Origin: Myotis daubentonii
Lineage: Eukaryota; Chordata; Mammalia; Chiroptera; Vespertilionidae
DNA: 64,000 nt
Direction of reading: 5' to 3'
NCBI RefSeq assembly: GCF_963259705.1
Contig: NC_081846.1
Location: forward strand, 86,936,641 to 87,000,640
Shown: positions 43,490 to 54,850 of the stretch, piece after piece
Numbering within the stretch: the first letter of the stretch is position 1
How the letters are laid out: each line of letters begins with the position of its first letter
Position numbers and translations under genes: made by a program
Notes under the pieces: model-generated
What the model was told of the DNA's origin: nothing
Database searches by the model: none
Seen by the model: only the letters and a program-made list of their open reading frames with translations

Positions 43490-46300
43490 TTCGGCGCAGG
43501 GGGAGGCACAGGCTTGGGGTGCCTGAGGAGCGGCTGGGAAGGGCAGCAGGGCAGCTGACGTGGCTGGACTCCTGCATTGGGACATTCCTAACCTTCCAGA
43601 CCGAATGGCCATTTCCCCTGCAGAGCCAGCCCCTCCCTGTAGCCTCAAGGCAGGTAACACAGCCTGCCACCTCTGCCGGAATCATGAGCTTTACAGAGGA
43701 AACAATGGCAGAGGCCACGTTTACAGTCTGAATCCGCCCAAAGAGCCCTCAGTGACTGGACTAGAGAGGGGCCCATCAGCCCCGCTACTCTGGGACCCCA
43801 GGGAGGGAGAGGGCTGAAGACCGGTGGAGAGGTGGTCAGGGAGAGCTTCCTGGAAGAGGTGGGGAGGGGACCACGACTTGAAAGGAACAGGCTGTCTGTG
43901 CACATGTCTGCTGCTCATGCCTCGCCCTCTGCTCAGAGTCCAATTCTGAAGTTGCCCCTCACGCACAGTAAGTGTAGACCTGACCAGGTAGCTCAGGACA
44001 CGGGGTCCGGCCTGTGCAAGGCAGCTCTGTGTGTCCCTGGGCCCCGGACTCTGTCGTGTGTCTCAGCTCCTTGCTCTTCCTTCTCTCCCACCCTCCGCAC
44101 CCTCCACTCCCTGCCCTTCAGAATTGGGAACCTCTGTTCGCTGCGGCGCTCAGCAAGTCTCTCTCTGGATCCCTCTCTGTGTGTTTTGCATCCAAAGCCC
44201 CAAGAGGAAGCATCAGTTTGGCTGGACAGACACTGGGCTCTGGGCCATGCTCTCGAGCCAGGCTACTGACAGCTGCCCTGGGTCAAGGCTCCAAGTCTGG
44301 TCTCCCCAGCTGTGGTCAGAGCCAGGTTGCATGGAGGTGCGGGCCCCCAGCAGGGGAGCAGCAGGCCGCAACAGTCCTGTGTGTGTGCAGGTATGTTCTC
44401 AGAACCCCTCACTTCCAGGATTACCCAGCGATGCCAGGCCCTGGGCACCCTCAGGCAGTGCCACGGGCAGGCAGGAACAGAGGCTGACCAATCTGAGCAC
44501 TGTTCCCAGAGTGCTTTGCACCAGGGCCTCTGAGGGACCCAGGTGGCAACCACACAGCTCGCGACAAGCTGTGAGCCTTGTCCTCTGACCCAAGCCAGGG
44601 AGCCAGGCGCGGTGAGCGGCTTCTCACCAAGCTTCAGGACGTTTGGGGCAAAAGAATGTGTTCTTTGCTGCCCCACCAAACACTTGTCTCCTTTGATTGA
44701 GCCATTGTTCTTTCCAGGGAAGTCTAGTTTCAAAACAAAACACATGTTTTCTAACACGCATGTGCCAACACATATTTGACTTGAAAGCAACTCTTTGCTC
44801 AGTGCAGGCTTTGTTTTTAAGGGAGAGGACAAGCCATCACCCCCAGCGGTCTCCACTGTGTGCTTGGCCGGCACAGCCCTATGTTCCTTTTAGCTCGGAA
44901 ATCTGGCCCAAGATGTCCCACCGAGACCTCATCGTGAGGGTCACATAGTTTCCGATCTGAAGGGTGAGGCTGGGCCGGGTGGCAGCAAGATCGTCCCTTT
45001 AAATAAGGAAGAACCAAAATATCCTGGACTGCAGCATTATCAACCCCGGATGTGTCCACAGAGTCGCTTGCAAAATACAGCCGCATTTGAGTTCCGGCCA
45101 AGGGCGATGTTGAAAACAATGGAGCTAATAAGTAACCAGTGGCTGGCTTAAATCAACCTGTTTTTGTTTTGGGGGGTTCTCTGCCTGTGGGAGCAGCTCT
45201 TCCACCCCAGGTGGAGACCCCTTCATCTCACAGCCTCCTCCACCCCAGAGACCACCCCCACGGCCTGGAGTCCAGGCCAGACTCAGTGTCCCAGAAGTAC
45301 ACTCGGCCACTGCAGCATGAGCCGAATCACACCCCATAGCACCCCTGAATACGAAGGAAAATGTCCAGCCGCTCAGTGGCAAGAACCCTTGAGGGTGAAC
45401 GTGACTCTGGGCGCCTGGACTTCTCTGAGATCAGAGAAGCAAGAATCAGGGTCACCCGGGGGCTCCAGCTTTGGGGGCAAATTTGAGTGTCAGACGTATG
45501 TATGCTCAGCCACCCACAGGCTGAGTGAGGCTTTGACTTATATTATTGGACCCTTTTCGTGGGCACAGGCCTGGCATAGAGTGTTTGGGAATGAGCCACA
45601 GCCACTGCCAGCTAGACTCCTCCAGGGACGGAGGTGCCCTGCTGGGCCCTGCGTGACAGAGCCCCTCGGTGGAGATGGGATGGTCACCCACTTCGGTGTT
45701 TCTACATCGGCAGGAGGGGTGCAGACGAGGGAAGCCAGAGCCTGCAGCCACCGCAGTGAGAATCTGACCAGCCCCGTCTGAGCCTCTGATATTTATGGGA
45801 AACGGGAAAACCTGTCCTTTTGTGAGTGCTGGCAGCTGATTCAGATTTGCTGACAACACCGTGTGGCTCCTCTGATCGGGGTTGCATGAATCTCAGCTGC
45901 TCTTGGTGAGGCTGTGAGCCTGGCCCCCACTCCACCCACACCCTCGTCCTCGGCATCTGTCCGTGTGTCAGGGCCGACTGCAGGCTAGCGGCCCCTGCCA
46001 CCTTCTGCTCCTCTCTGTACCTCTCAGAGGGCTCTCAGCGTCTCCACCCTGCACCCGAGAGACGCCACCCATCGGGAGCCGCTCAGTGGCCTCATCCGTT
46101 CAAGACAACACCTCTCTCTCTGCTTCTCCCACCATTTCCCCCAGATTCACACTCAGAGCTGGCAGGACCCTTCTGCCCCGCCATGCCTGACAACAAACAG
46201 ACCATTTTATCTTTTTCAAAACATGTGGGAGAGCAAACGCGTTGCCCCAATACCCACTTTTCCTTTCTTGCTTTAGTAAATGACCCTCCAAGTTTAAGCC
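43490..46300. other. Unique sequence, no gene seen
   Basis: There are no clear repeats. The part from about 44640 to 45130 has lower GC and many intact-looking AT motifs (tttgattgagccattgttct, 'catatttgacttgaaagc') and may be conserved noncoding DNA. The 205-codon frame at 45164-45781 lacks domain features and an exon context. Confidence 0.4.
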
Positions 46301-46304
46301 GGGC

Positions 46305-46600
46305 ACATGAACACCCAGCCAAACAGCCCTTTCCCGGCCTCTCTGCAACCAGGTGTGGCCTTGGGACTACGTTCTGGCCAGGCAGATGTAAGTGGATGCC
46401 ATGGGAGGAACTTCCCCGGGCTATGCCCTCAGAGGAAAAGGAGTCCCTTCCCTTCCCTTCCCTTCCCTTCCCTTCCCTTCCCTTCCCTTCCCTTCCCTTC
46501 CCTTCCCTTCCCTTCCCTTCCCTTTCCCCCGCCTGCTGGCAGGAATGTGGGCGTGATGGCAGGATGTGGAGCAGCCACCTTACACCTCGAGATGAAAGCT
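46305..46600 (+). repeat. Old interspersed repeat carrying a TTCCC array
   Basis: The left half reads 'ctctctgcaaccaggtgtgg', 'ttctggccaggcagatgtaag'-type sequence. The right half reads 'cctgctggcaggaatgtgg' and gcgtgatggcaggatgtgga. In related copies the two halves are joined by a short 'cccttcccttcc' stretch; here that joint has grown into the array at 46444-46524. Confidence 0.55.
46444..46524 (+). repeat. (CCCTT)n pentanucleotide array, 16 units
   Basis: About 80 bp of uninterrupted CCCTT, homopyrimidine on the plus strand. It is probably polymorphic. The Ser/Phe/Pro and Gly/Arg/Glu/Lys frames over it are artefacts. Confidence 0.96.
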
Positions 46601-46809
46601 CTCTTAGGATTAGCAGAGCCTGGGTCCCCGGGACCATGGAGCTGCGCTAGCAGTTCATCACGCTTACAATCAGCTCATCAGCGAGGATCAGTAGGCTTGG
46701 ATCTTGTTTCTTTGGCATCTTTTCAGCAAACCTGTTTTTTATGGCACTACCCAGCCTATATTCTTGTGTGGAATTCATTCCAATAAATTACCCTGGATCA
46801 GTTTTATGC

Positions 46810-46900
46810 TTTCATCCATCCATCCATCCATCCACTTAGTGACTCCTAGCATTTTCTGCGCTGGTTGCTGGGGGAAATGCAAAGGCAGGTTTCCCACTTT
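46810..46900 (-). repeat. L2 tail, antisense, with (CATC)n
   Basis: About six CATC units are followed by 'acttagtgactcctagc' and 'ctgcgctggttgctgggggaaatgc'-type sequence, i.e. antisense L2 3' end with a simple-repeat tail. Confidence 0.5.
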
Positions 46901-47104
46901 GGAGCAGGAGTTTCTGGCTGGCTGTGGGGAGACAGATGACGTTGTATGCCTCACCCCTGCAAAAAGCCTCCAGCCAGGTGAGTGAGCCTATGTGTTTGTG
47001 TGCATGTGTGTGCTTATGTGTGTTCTTCTGTGTGCCTGAGCATGCACACACATGCATGAGAGGGAGAGAGAGAGAACAGGCCCATTCTCTGGGTCCTGCT
47101 CTTG

Positions 47105-47250
47105 TGGATAGGGACTCACTTATCCATCAAAAACATGGTGAGCACCTGCTGGGCACCAGCCCACAGGAGCTGAATAAGCCACAACCCTGCCCTGGAGGAG
47201 CCATCTAGTGCCATGAACAGACCTCAGATGTTGGTTGCCCAGTTCACTCC
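47105..47250 (-). repeat. L2 fragment, antisense
   Basis: 'tggtgagcacctgctgggca' and 'ccctgccctggaggagcca' follow antisense L2. Confidence 0.6.
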
Positions 47251-47494
47251 CTGGGGTGAGCACAAGATCAGTACAGATTCCCCCACGCCCAGAGCTAGTG
47301 AGAAGCCCCCTGCCCAGATGCAGGGCACAGCTGTGGCATTTGCCCCTGCACTGAGGATGGATTTACACTGAGCCATTCATGCCTGTGTATGAGGGATTAG
47401 GGATGTATTTGAGATCATCAAACACAAAAAAATCCTAACTGCTCTCCTCAAAAATATACCTAACTATTCCCATCAATTGATTGTTGCTCATTGG

Positions 47495-47645
47495 CCATTA
47501 AGTCCAGCACTTTATATGCATCATCTCATTTATCTTGCCAATAACCCTATCATAAAGGCATCTCACCCCCATTTTACAGATGAGAAAACTGAGGCTCAGA
47601 GACGAAGTGGCAGACGTATATATAATTCAAACCTGCGTGGTAGAG
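47495..47645 (-). repeat. MIR SINE, antisense
   Basis: 'gcactttatatgcatcatct', 'gccaataaccctatcataa', cccccattttacagatgaga and 'aaactgaggctcagagac' make a well-preserved antisense MIR. Confidence 0.85.
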
Positions 47646-47659
47646 ACTCAAAAGCCATG

Positions 47660-47760
47660 TGCAATTTTCATTCATTCAGCAAACACACTGGTCAAATGTG
47701 CTGGGCTCTGGGAGGCGCCTTGAGGACAGAGCAGTGAGCCACACTCATGAAGGGCTATGG
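47660..47760 (-). repeat. L2 fragment, antisense
   Basis: ttcattcattcagcaaacac, 'aaatgtgctgggctctggg' and 'aggacagagcagtgagcc' are the antisense L2 3' end. Confidence 0.65.
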
Positions 47761-48090
47761 GCTCTAGCTCAGCAGAGGGCACAGGATGGGGGCTCTGCTT
47801 TGGCTCATCATCAGCCCTCCAGACCGTGAGAGCAACCACCCAGTTCACCCACTTTGCTACCTCTGGGCACCCAGGAAGAGCAAGAGGCCACCTTTTCTCT
47901 CTACCGCCTTCCAGATGAGGCATGAGCACCTGGGAAGGCGTGTTTGCACACTGGCCGTTGGCTCCTGGGTGAAGTCGGGATTTCTACACAGCCTTGTCCT
48001 CTGCACCATCCAAAGCACAGCTGCCAGCGTGCGTTGTAAGTGTGCTCCACTACTGGCTGCAGGGATTCGCCCAAGCCACGGACACTGGAC

Positions 48091-48339
48091 ACTTCCTGCA
48101 AGGTTTTTTTAAAATATATTTTTATTGGTTTCAGAGAGGAAGGGGCAGGAAGAGAGAGAGAGAGAGAAAAACATCAATGATGAGAGAGTCATTGATTGGC
48201 TGCCTCCTGCATGTCCCCTACCGGGGATCGAGCCCGCAACCTGGGCATGTGCCCTTGACCAGAATTGAACCCGGACCCTTCAGTGTACAGGCCAACAGTC
48301 TATCCACTGAGCCAAACCAGCCAGGGTACTTCCTGCAAG
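48091..48339 (-). mobile_element. VES-type SINE, antisense, with 12-bp target duplication
   Basis: The body is 48103-48327. It has a T-rich tail side (aaaatatatttttattgg), an AG-rich region, antisense 'gattggctgcctcctgcat', the antisense B box agaattgaaccc and the head end gagccaaaccagccagggt. A perfect target duplication acttcctgcaag lies at 48091-48102 and 48328-48339. Confidence 0.93.
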
Positions 48340-48544
48340 TTTTGATGTGTGAGCTGGGAAGGGCCTGGCAAAGATTGTAAGATGCATGAAAATTTCAAAA
48401 ATGCCAAAATGTAAAAAATGTCATCACAAGTTTATCAAACAAGGAAGTAGGTGCCATCTTGGGCAGAGACCCGCCTGGCAGTGCTCAGTTCCCGGGCCCC
48501 TCCCTAGGTGGCTGACTGGGCTGTGCCCAGAGGCAGCAGTGTGG

Positions 48545-48690
48545 GGCACTGAGGTTGGAATGCAAGATGTGCAGTTACTGGCTGGGTGACCTTAACTGAC
48601 CTTCCTGGACCTCTGTTCCCTCGTCTGTGACATAAAGCCAATAACACCCAACTCAGAGTCAGTGTGAGTCCCAAGTGAACACTGGTAGGA
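48545..48690 (+). repeat. MIR SINE
   Basis: 'agttactggctgggtgacc', 'ggacctctgttccctcgtc' and 'tgtgacataaagccaataa' are sense MIR. Confidence 0.7.
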
Positions 48691-48699
48691 AAGTGCAGG

Positions 48700-49870
48700 T
48701 GTAGGCACTGACCTTTGATGCGGAGCCTCTAACTGTCTGGCGGCTGTAGGCTGTGACATCACAGGCCTGGCCCACCCCTCCTGGCAGTCTGTGTTCTCGG
48801 TCCCACCACAGAGAGCAAGAGTCCTGGTGCCCACCTTGTGGGCATTGAGGATGAAGTGAGGCAGTGCCACCTGGAGGAGAGTGATGAGCCCACAGCTTCG
48901 TTCTCCAGGCAGCTCCCGCACGGGCATGAACCACAGAGGGGCTGCCCACTGTCCCCAGGAGGCCGTCCTCCATCGCTGGCCTCTGGATTGTCCCAAGTTC
49001 TGTCCAACTTCCCAAACCTCCAGCTGATCAGCTCCATGAGCCAAGGTTAGAGGCGGAATAAAGACAAACAGTCCGGCTGTCTTAACTCGCCACTCGGAGT
49101 GTGTGGGAGGGCGGAAAACAGAGATTTTAGGTCTGACAGAAACAGTGAGCGGAGTGACCTGTGGGAGATGCCAGACTGGAGCCAAGCAGACCTAGGTGGC
49201 CTCGGGCAAGCCCGTCGCCTCCCTGCGCCCTGTCCCCTGGGGCTCGGTGCCTATTATGGCTGTCACTGCAATTGCTGCAGTCTCCTCGGTGTGGGAAGCC
49301 AGGGCGCCCTCCCAGGCTCATCGCTCTTCTGGACACCGGCTCACACGTCTAAGCCCCACAGAGGGGCCTGCTCCGGCCAGGCCTCTCCCCGTCACTGACG
49401 TCTGCCTGCGGTCTCGTATCCATCTCGATACCAGTGTGTCCAGAACCGGGTTCCTGGCCACCCTGCAATGGGGCAGGTGCTGTGGGGGCTCCATGAGAAA
49501 AGGGGGCCCTTGCCTCATGGGAAGAGAAATCTGAAGTCAGTGGGGCCGGCGGAGACTGCACAGGAGCTGTTTGCCTACACCCGTGGGTGCTGAGCTGAAA
49601 GGGTGACTCAGCTGCGGCTGAGGTTCTGCCGAGTCATGTTGCTCGGGTACCCCAGCCCTGACCATGCAGGGGGAGGGGTCACGGTTCCCCCAACGGGGTC
49701 CGCCCTGGCTCTGTGCCTCCTACCTGGAGATACTCTGGATTTCACCTCTAACAGATCGGACAAGTGGGACCTGCCACGCTGTGGAGAGGCCTGGAGCAGG
49801 CCCAGCCCAGGGGCACTCTGAGCCGCCCAGATCTTCCCGCCTCCCCAACTGACCCAAGGGCCCCACATCC
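48700..49870. other. Unique sequence, no gene seen
   Basis: GC-rich. Frames up to 197 codons on the minus strand lack recognisable domains, and competing plus-strand frames overlap them. Confidence 0.4.
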
Positions 49871-49879
49871 CTAGCCCCC

Positions 49880-50920
49880 TTCCTTAATACTGTTATGTTT
49901 CTTAACAATCATAAGGTATTTTAGCTGCTAAAATTCTATCATAAAGAAACAAGAAAGGTGGAAAGTAACTCCTCAAGTTCCATTCACTCCCCGGAACCCC
50001 CTCCTGTCAGCAGGTGCCAGTTCTGTCCCCACCGCTGTCTGTGACGTGTGAGCACACATCCCGCTGCCCCACACACGGGACCTGAGGAAAACCAAGTGGG
50101 ACCGGCCGCTCCTGTGGCTGTGCGTCTCCCTTTTATTTCACTGAGTAAGTTGGGGGCACTTCTTCAGGCCAGAGGAGGGTCTTGTTATGCTGGCATGGTC
50201 TTCGTGCAGCCACCACCCTGCTGGGAGCAGGGAGGCGGTGCCGTGGTCCTGTGCTAGAACACTCCGTGAGGCACTGACCATCTTTGGCATTTTGCGAAGA
50301 TAGCCTAAGAGTGGAATTTCTGGGTCACGAGGAGCGTGCGTTCTGAATGGCGCAAGTCTGCCCAGCTTGCCCACCCCTTCCTGGCAGGCACCACGCCCTC
50401 CCGTGTGGGATATCCCAGGAGCGCTCACCAGGGCGGCATGGCCCCTCCTGTCAGTTCCAGCCCCACCAGCTGGTTCTTGCTGGTCAGCGGCGAGCATCTA
50501 TTCGTGTCCACTGGTCATGGGTATCCCTTATTCTGTGGACCACCTACTCCTCTCTACCACTTGTTTCTACTGGGCTGTATGTATCTTAGTTACTGGCTAT
50601 TGGAGTCTCATTATATATTGTGATATTAATTTGTTGCCCTTGCACATGTTTTAAATATTTTATCCCAGGCAGTCAAATATCTTTTAACTCTGTTTATCGT
50701 GTGCTTGCCATGCATAAGCTTTTTATTTTCATGTAGTCAAATCCGCAGGCTCTTCTTTTATAGCTTCTGGATTCCGTGTCTTGCTTCGGATGGCTTTCCC
50801 TCCTCCAGCATCATGAGAACATTCTCTCTTTTCATCCAGTGTTTTTATAGCTTTGTTTTTCCCTCTGCAACCTCGATCCATCTGAAATGCATTTTGCAGC
50901 ATGACACTCCCTATCTTGTG
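49880..50920 (-). mobile_element. Old L1 remnant, antisense
   Basis: Antisense blocks: 'taagagtggaatttctgggt', 'attttcatgtagtcaaatcc', 'atagcttctggattccgtgt' and 'ctcgatccatctgaaatgc', from diverged L1 ORF2 and 3' UTR DNA. No frame is intact. Confidence 0.6.
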
Positions 50921-51190
50921 AAACCTGGCCTTGCGGCGGCACACACAGTGCTCCCAGGGCGCCCATCTTCCCAGCCCCCCGTGCTGCGTGCACCCACCCG
51001 CGGTGCATTCTCAGCCCTGCTAGGAGCCAAATGCCAGTGACCCAGTGGAAAACGCCGCGTGCAGTGTCAGCGGGAGGGGCTCTGCTGCGGGAGACACAGC
51101 AAACGGATAAGCACAGTTAGATAATGCGTTCATGGTCATTCGGGGACACTAAAATGGCATACGGGGAAAGCGGGTTGACACCGGGTGATA

Positions 51191-51377
51191 TCTATAATAA
51201 TAAAAGTGTAATGTGCTAATTAGACCGACATCCTTCTGGACAACCTTCCAGATGAAGCCGGGGCTGCGAGGGAAGCCCAGGTCCCGGGTGTCTGCCTTCG
51301 GCCGGAGGGAACCTGGTGCTGGCAGATGAGAGAAGGAAAGCCTACTCTTGCACAAATTTCATGCATTGGGCGTCTAG
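51191..51377 (+). mobile_element. HeliBat-type non-autonomous Helitron
   Basis: A 187-bp element that starts TCTATAATAATAAAAG and ends with gcgtCTAG, preceded by A (51190) and followed by T (51378), the A|T insertion rule of Helitrons. Shortly before the end, gcacaaatttcatgc forms the imperfect 3' hairpin. The sequence 'gtgctaattagaccgacatc' and 'gaagccggggctgcgaggg' matches what I remember of the HeliBat 5' region. It encodes no Rep/helicase. HeliBat elements are known from vespertilionid bats, which supports the taxonomic call. The tandem-duplication breakpoint at 51275 lies inside it. Confidence 0.88.
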
Positions 51378-51555
51378 TTCTATATGATGTGGTCAGGAAA
51401 GGCCTCTCTGAGGAGACAGTGGAAGCCAGAGATGTTCATGAAATGAGGGCATGAGCCACATGGCTGCGGGGAAAGACTACCCCAGACAAGGAGACGGCAA
51501 GGGCCAAGTTCCCGAGGTGGGAGTTGCAGGGTGGCCGTGTGCCCCACGGGGGGGC

Positions 51556-51564
51556 GGGGGGGGG
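51556..51564 (+). repeat. Poly-G tract, only difference between the units
   Basis: Seven Gs, a C and nine Gs in unit A; seven Gs, a C and ten Gs in unit B (56077-56094). Homopolymer length is error-prone, so the two units could be truly identical. Confidence 0.85.
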
Positions 51565-52431
51565 CAGGGAAGTGTGGAGGAGCAGATCATGAAGCTTGTG
51601 GGAGCCACGGGGGAGGGGCAGGCTTTCTTCGGAGTGTGGGTGGAAGTCTTTGATGGATGGTCTTGATGCAGAAGGTGTGTGGGAGGAGGGGGGTGAGTGG
51701 GTGTGTATTTCTTTTCTCTGTCAGTGTTTCAATGTGGGTGCAGTGGGGCCCATCCCAGGCCTCACTCCTCACACTCATTTTCATCTCTATGATCTTAATC
51801 GCCACCAACCAACACGCAGTGGTGCACTTGGCACGGTGTGGGCCCTCCACGAGCACCTGAGAGTGACCCTGTTAGCTCCTCCCCACATCCTGGTCCCAGC
51901 CAGTGTCTCCAGTGACCTCTGATCCATCAGCACCTCACAGATAACATGCCCCACTATAAATCCGTCCCTCCCTCCCCCCTCTCTAGAGATTATGGAAATG
52001 GACGCTAGCCCCTGATGGCCATGGAGGCCACATCGAGGAACAGCAAGCATGCCACCACCTGGACCAGGAGGAGGCCGGGCCAGAGGAGGCTGTTCCGTTG
52101 GCTTGGAGATGGACAGGTGAGCCAGATGGAGGTGTGGCCAACGCCCTGCTGCGGGCCAGGAGGGCGTGCTGAGTTTGCGAGGGATGAGGAGGGAGCCCTG
52201 AGCCCACCCAAGAGGCAGAGGGAGCTGGCAGGGATGGCCCAGTCCTGGGCCCTGAGGCTGATCCCCAAGAGAGAGGCAGCAGGAAGGTGGTCAAGGAGGA
52301 CTGCCGTGGAAAGAGGAGCAAGAGGGGCTGCCCAGAGAGGGAGGGGGGACTCAGAAAAGTGCGGACACAGAAAGTGACTCCATGACATCACTCACACCAT
52401 CATGACTTCACATGTAGGGAGGATTCTATTC

Positions 52432-52880
52432 TCACCAATGCCATGGGTGAGTGCACACACATATGCATAACACATGCACAGACCACAGACATAATACACA
52501 CATCGCAGACCTATAATACCAATACCATGGGTGTATGTGCACACACATGCATAACACACGCACAGACCACAGACAATACACACACTACAGACCTATACAT
52601 ACCCCCCACACAGACACCCACACACACACCACAGACACTATACATACCCCCCACACAGACTAAACATACACACACCACAGACACTACATACCCACACACA
52701 CATCACCCATGCACACACTATGGTATGTGGAGTCACACATAACATACACTACACACACAGACTCATTTATACTACACCACATATACCACAATTATATATG
52801 TACCACATCTACCACGGATATAAACTTGCCATCCACATGCACACCACCCAGACATACACCCACAGACCCACAGACACACA
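52432..52880 (+). repeat. CA-rich degenerate array, unit A
   Basis: A larger repeat of about 84 bp, starting accaatgccatgggtg and then accaataccatgggtg, is followed by smaller accccccacacagac repeats and irregular CACA. The His/Thr-rich and Cys/Val-rich frames are repeat translations. Confidence 0.9.
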
Positions 52881-53150
52881 CCAATGACCCCAGATCCCAC
52901 CAGGGACAGCCCCCCTGCCCTGGGTCCCTCTCTTCACTGGCTTCTCCGGGGTCGGAGGCCCAGGGTTCCTCAGGGGCCACGCTCACCGATGAGGACTGGG
53001 GCCCCAGAGGCCGTGCTGGAGCCCGAGGCCAGGCTGTCTGCCAGAAGCTGCATGTGGGGCCAGGCCTGCCTGTCACTGGGACTGTGGGAAGCAGAACCGC
53101 AGGGTCCCCATCAGGGTCGGCGAGCAGGCAGCTGGAGGGTCTTTGTGCTG

Positions 53151-53232
53151 GTCCCCACAGGTCACGCTCTCCCGTCCCCACAGGTCACACTCTTCCGCCC
53201 TCACAGGTCACACCCGCCCGCCCTCACAGGTC
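53151..53232 (+). repeat. 23-bp minisatellite, 3.5 units, unit A
   Basis: Units at 53151-53173, 53174-53196 and 53197-53219 plus a partial unit share gtccccacaggtcac or gccctcacaggtcac. The word 'cacaggtcac' recurs in each. Confidence 0.9.
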
Positions 53233-54589
53233 TGTCATGGTGCCTGCACACACCCCCACCTCCTTCCACGGGCTTTCCCGCGTTTTTGGCCGTGGTTCCT
53301 ATTTGGAATCTAAGTGGGGAGAACGAGGTTATACACTAAAGCAGAGGGGGAAAGGGGACAGGAAGAGGGAGCAGGAGAAGGGCCGGGCCTAGGGCACACG
53401 TCTTACCTTTACCCTCCATCTGTCCCAGGAGAGAGCTGTTGTTGCTCTGATCCCACAGGTGACAAAACCAAGGCCCTGAATGGTGCTGTGCCCTCCCCCT
53501 GCAGAGGTCACAAAGCTAATGGCCCACTGGGATCCATCCCTAGCCCTCTCTGTGTACCACGTGATCCCTCTCAGGACTGCAGGCCAACACTGGGCTCAGG
53601 AGCAGGCTGACCTGAGTCCCCCCACCCCCCGGTCCCCTGCATCAGCCATCCACTCTGCAGGCAGCATGGCCCCGTCCCACTGTGAGCTTGGCGGGTCAGG
53701 GCAGGTGCCAGCTCCACAGGGACTCCAGCCAGGCCTCTGCTCTCCCTCTGGGCCTCTTTTCATTTCTTATTAACTGCTTTCCTTAAGGAGTGCCAAACTA
53801 ACGCTTCCTGTGACTCAGGCATCAGTCCTCCGCCAGGGAGGGAGCAGGCAGCAGCAGAGGAATCAGGTTAGGCCCTTCCTGGGAGACTTGGCCGGGGTGC
53901 GGGGGGTGTCACCTGGGGAGCAAGAGCCAGGCCAGCTCCTGAGGACTGGAAGCTGGAGCTCAGGGTGACCCGGGCAGGGCAGGCACAGGTGCCTGGCGGG
54001 TGCCAAGGCATGAGAGGGAGGGATGTGGGACTGGGAAGCCCCCCACGCAGGCCGGTGCGCTCCCTGCTGTCCCCAGCTGGTGTCCATCATCTCCCAGGAG
54101 GAGGTCACGTGGAGAGGAGCACCCGGGAATGAGCTGGAGGTAGAGCTCAGGCTCTGGCCAGACAGACAGGGTGAGAGGTGGGGGGAAGGAGCGAGGCAGG
54201 AAGGCCCTGGACATCAGAAATCACCACCACAGTAATTGCAGGAGTGGGCGCCTGCGAGTGGTGGCTGTCACCTGGTCTCAGCGCGCTGCAGTCTCCTGTC
54301 CACAGGCGTCCTTTGTCCCAGGTGCAGACAGTCTGTTTAGATCTAGGACTAATTCTGACCGTCCTCAGAAAAGGATCCCAGTTCTTCAGTCTAACATTCT
54401 GGAGCCCAGGACCACCCAACCATCTCCCCAGACCCCAGGCCGCAGACCACAGGGCCCAGGGGCCAGCTCCTCCCCTTGCTCTTCAACATCACCTGCCGTG
54501 GGCCCCTCAGGACTTCCCAGACATGCAGACTTGCCTCTGTCTGGCTGCTTCTTCCCCCAGACCACCTCTTGCAGAGCACTGCACCTCCA

Positions 54590-54850
54590 ACTCCGCTCAT
54601 CCTTCTGGCTCTGCCCTTGGCAAGGTACTCCTTAACACCCCAAACTTCTACATACCCCCACAGTCAGCTGGTTTGTCAATCTGTTATTTAGCTCCTGGTT
54701 TATGTCTATCCTCCCAACCTGCTCGTAAGGGCCCAGGTCAGAGGTCAAGAACATTGTTTGTCCTACTTAGCACTTAATCGCTTTGCCCAACACTAGGTGG
54801 TACAATGAATGAATGAATGAGTGCACCCACTGGACACACACCTGAGCACC
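54590..54850 (+). repeat. L2 3' end with AATG tail, unit A
   Basis: 'ctctgcccttggcaaggtac', 'gcccaggtcagaggtcaag' and ggtggtacaatgaatgaatg match the sense L2 3' region. The duplicate lies at 59120-59380. Confidence 0.55.

Noticed and set aside
45164..45781. A 205-codon plus-strand frame
   Set aside because: No domain, signal peptide or exon boundary is recognisable, and minus-strand frames overlap it.
52709..53392. A 227-codon frame, repeated identically at 57239-57922
   Set aside because: Two copies would suggest a duplicated gene, but the frame begins in CA repeats, crosses the 23-bp minisatellite and has no recognisable domain. Its identity only reflects the tandem duplication.
54178..54777. 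A 199-codon frame, repeated at 58708-59307
   Set aside because: It overlaps an L2 fragment, has Pro/Ser/Leu-rich composition typical of GC-rich noncoding DNA, and competes with a 154-codon frame in another phase.
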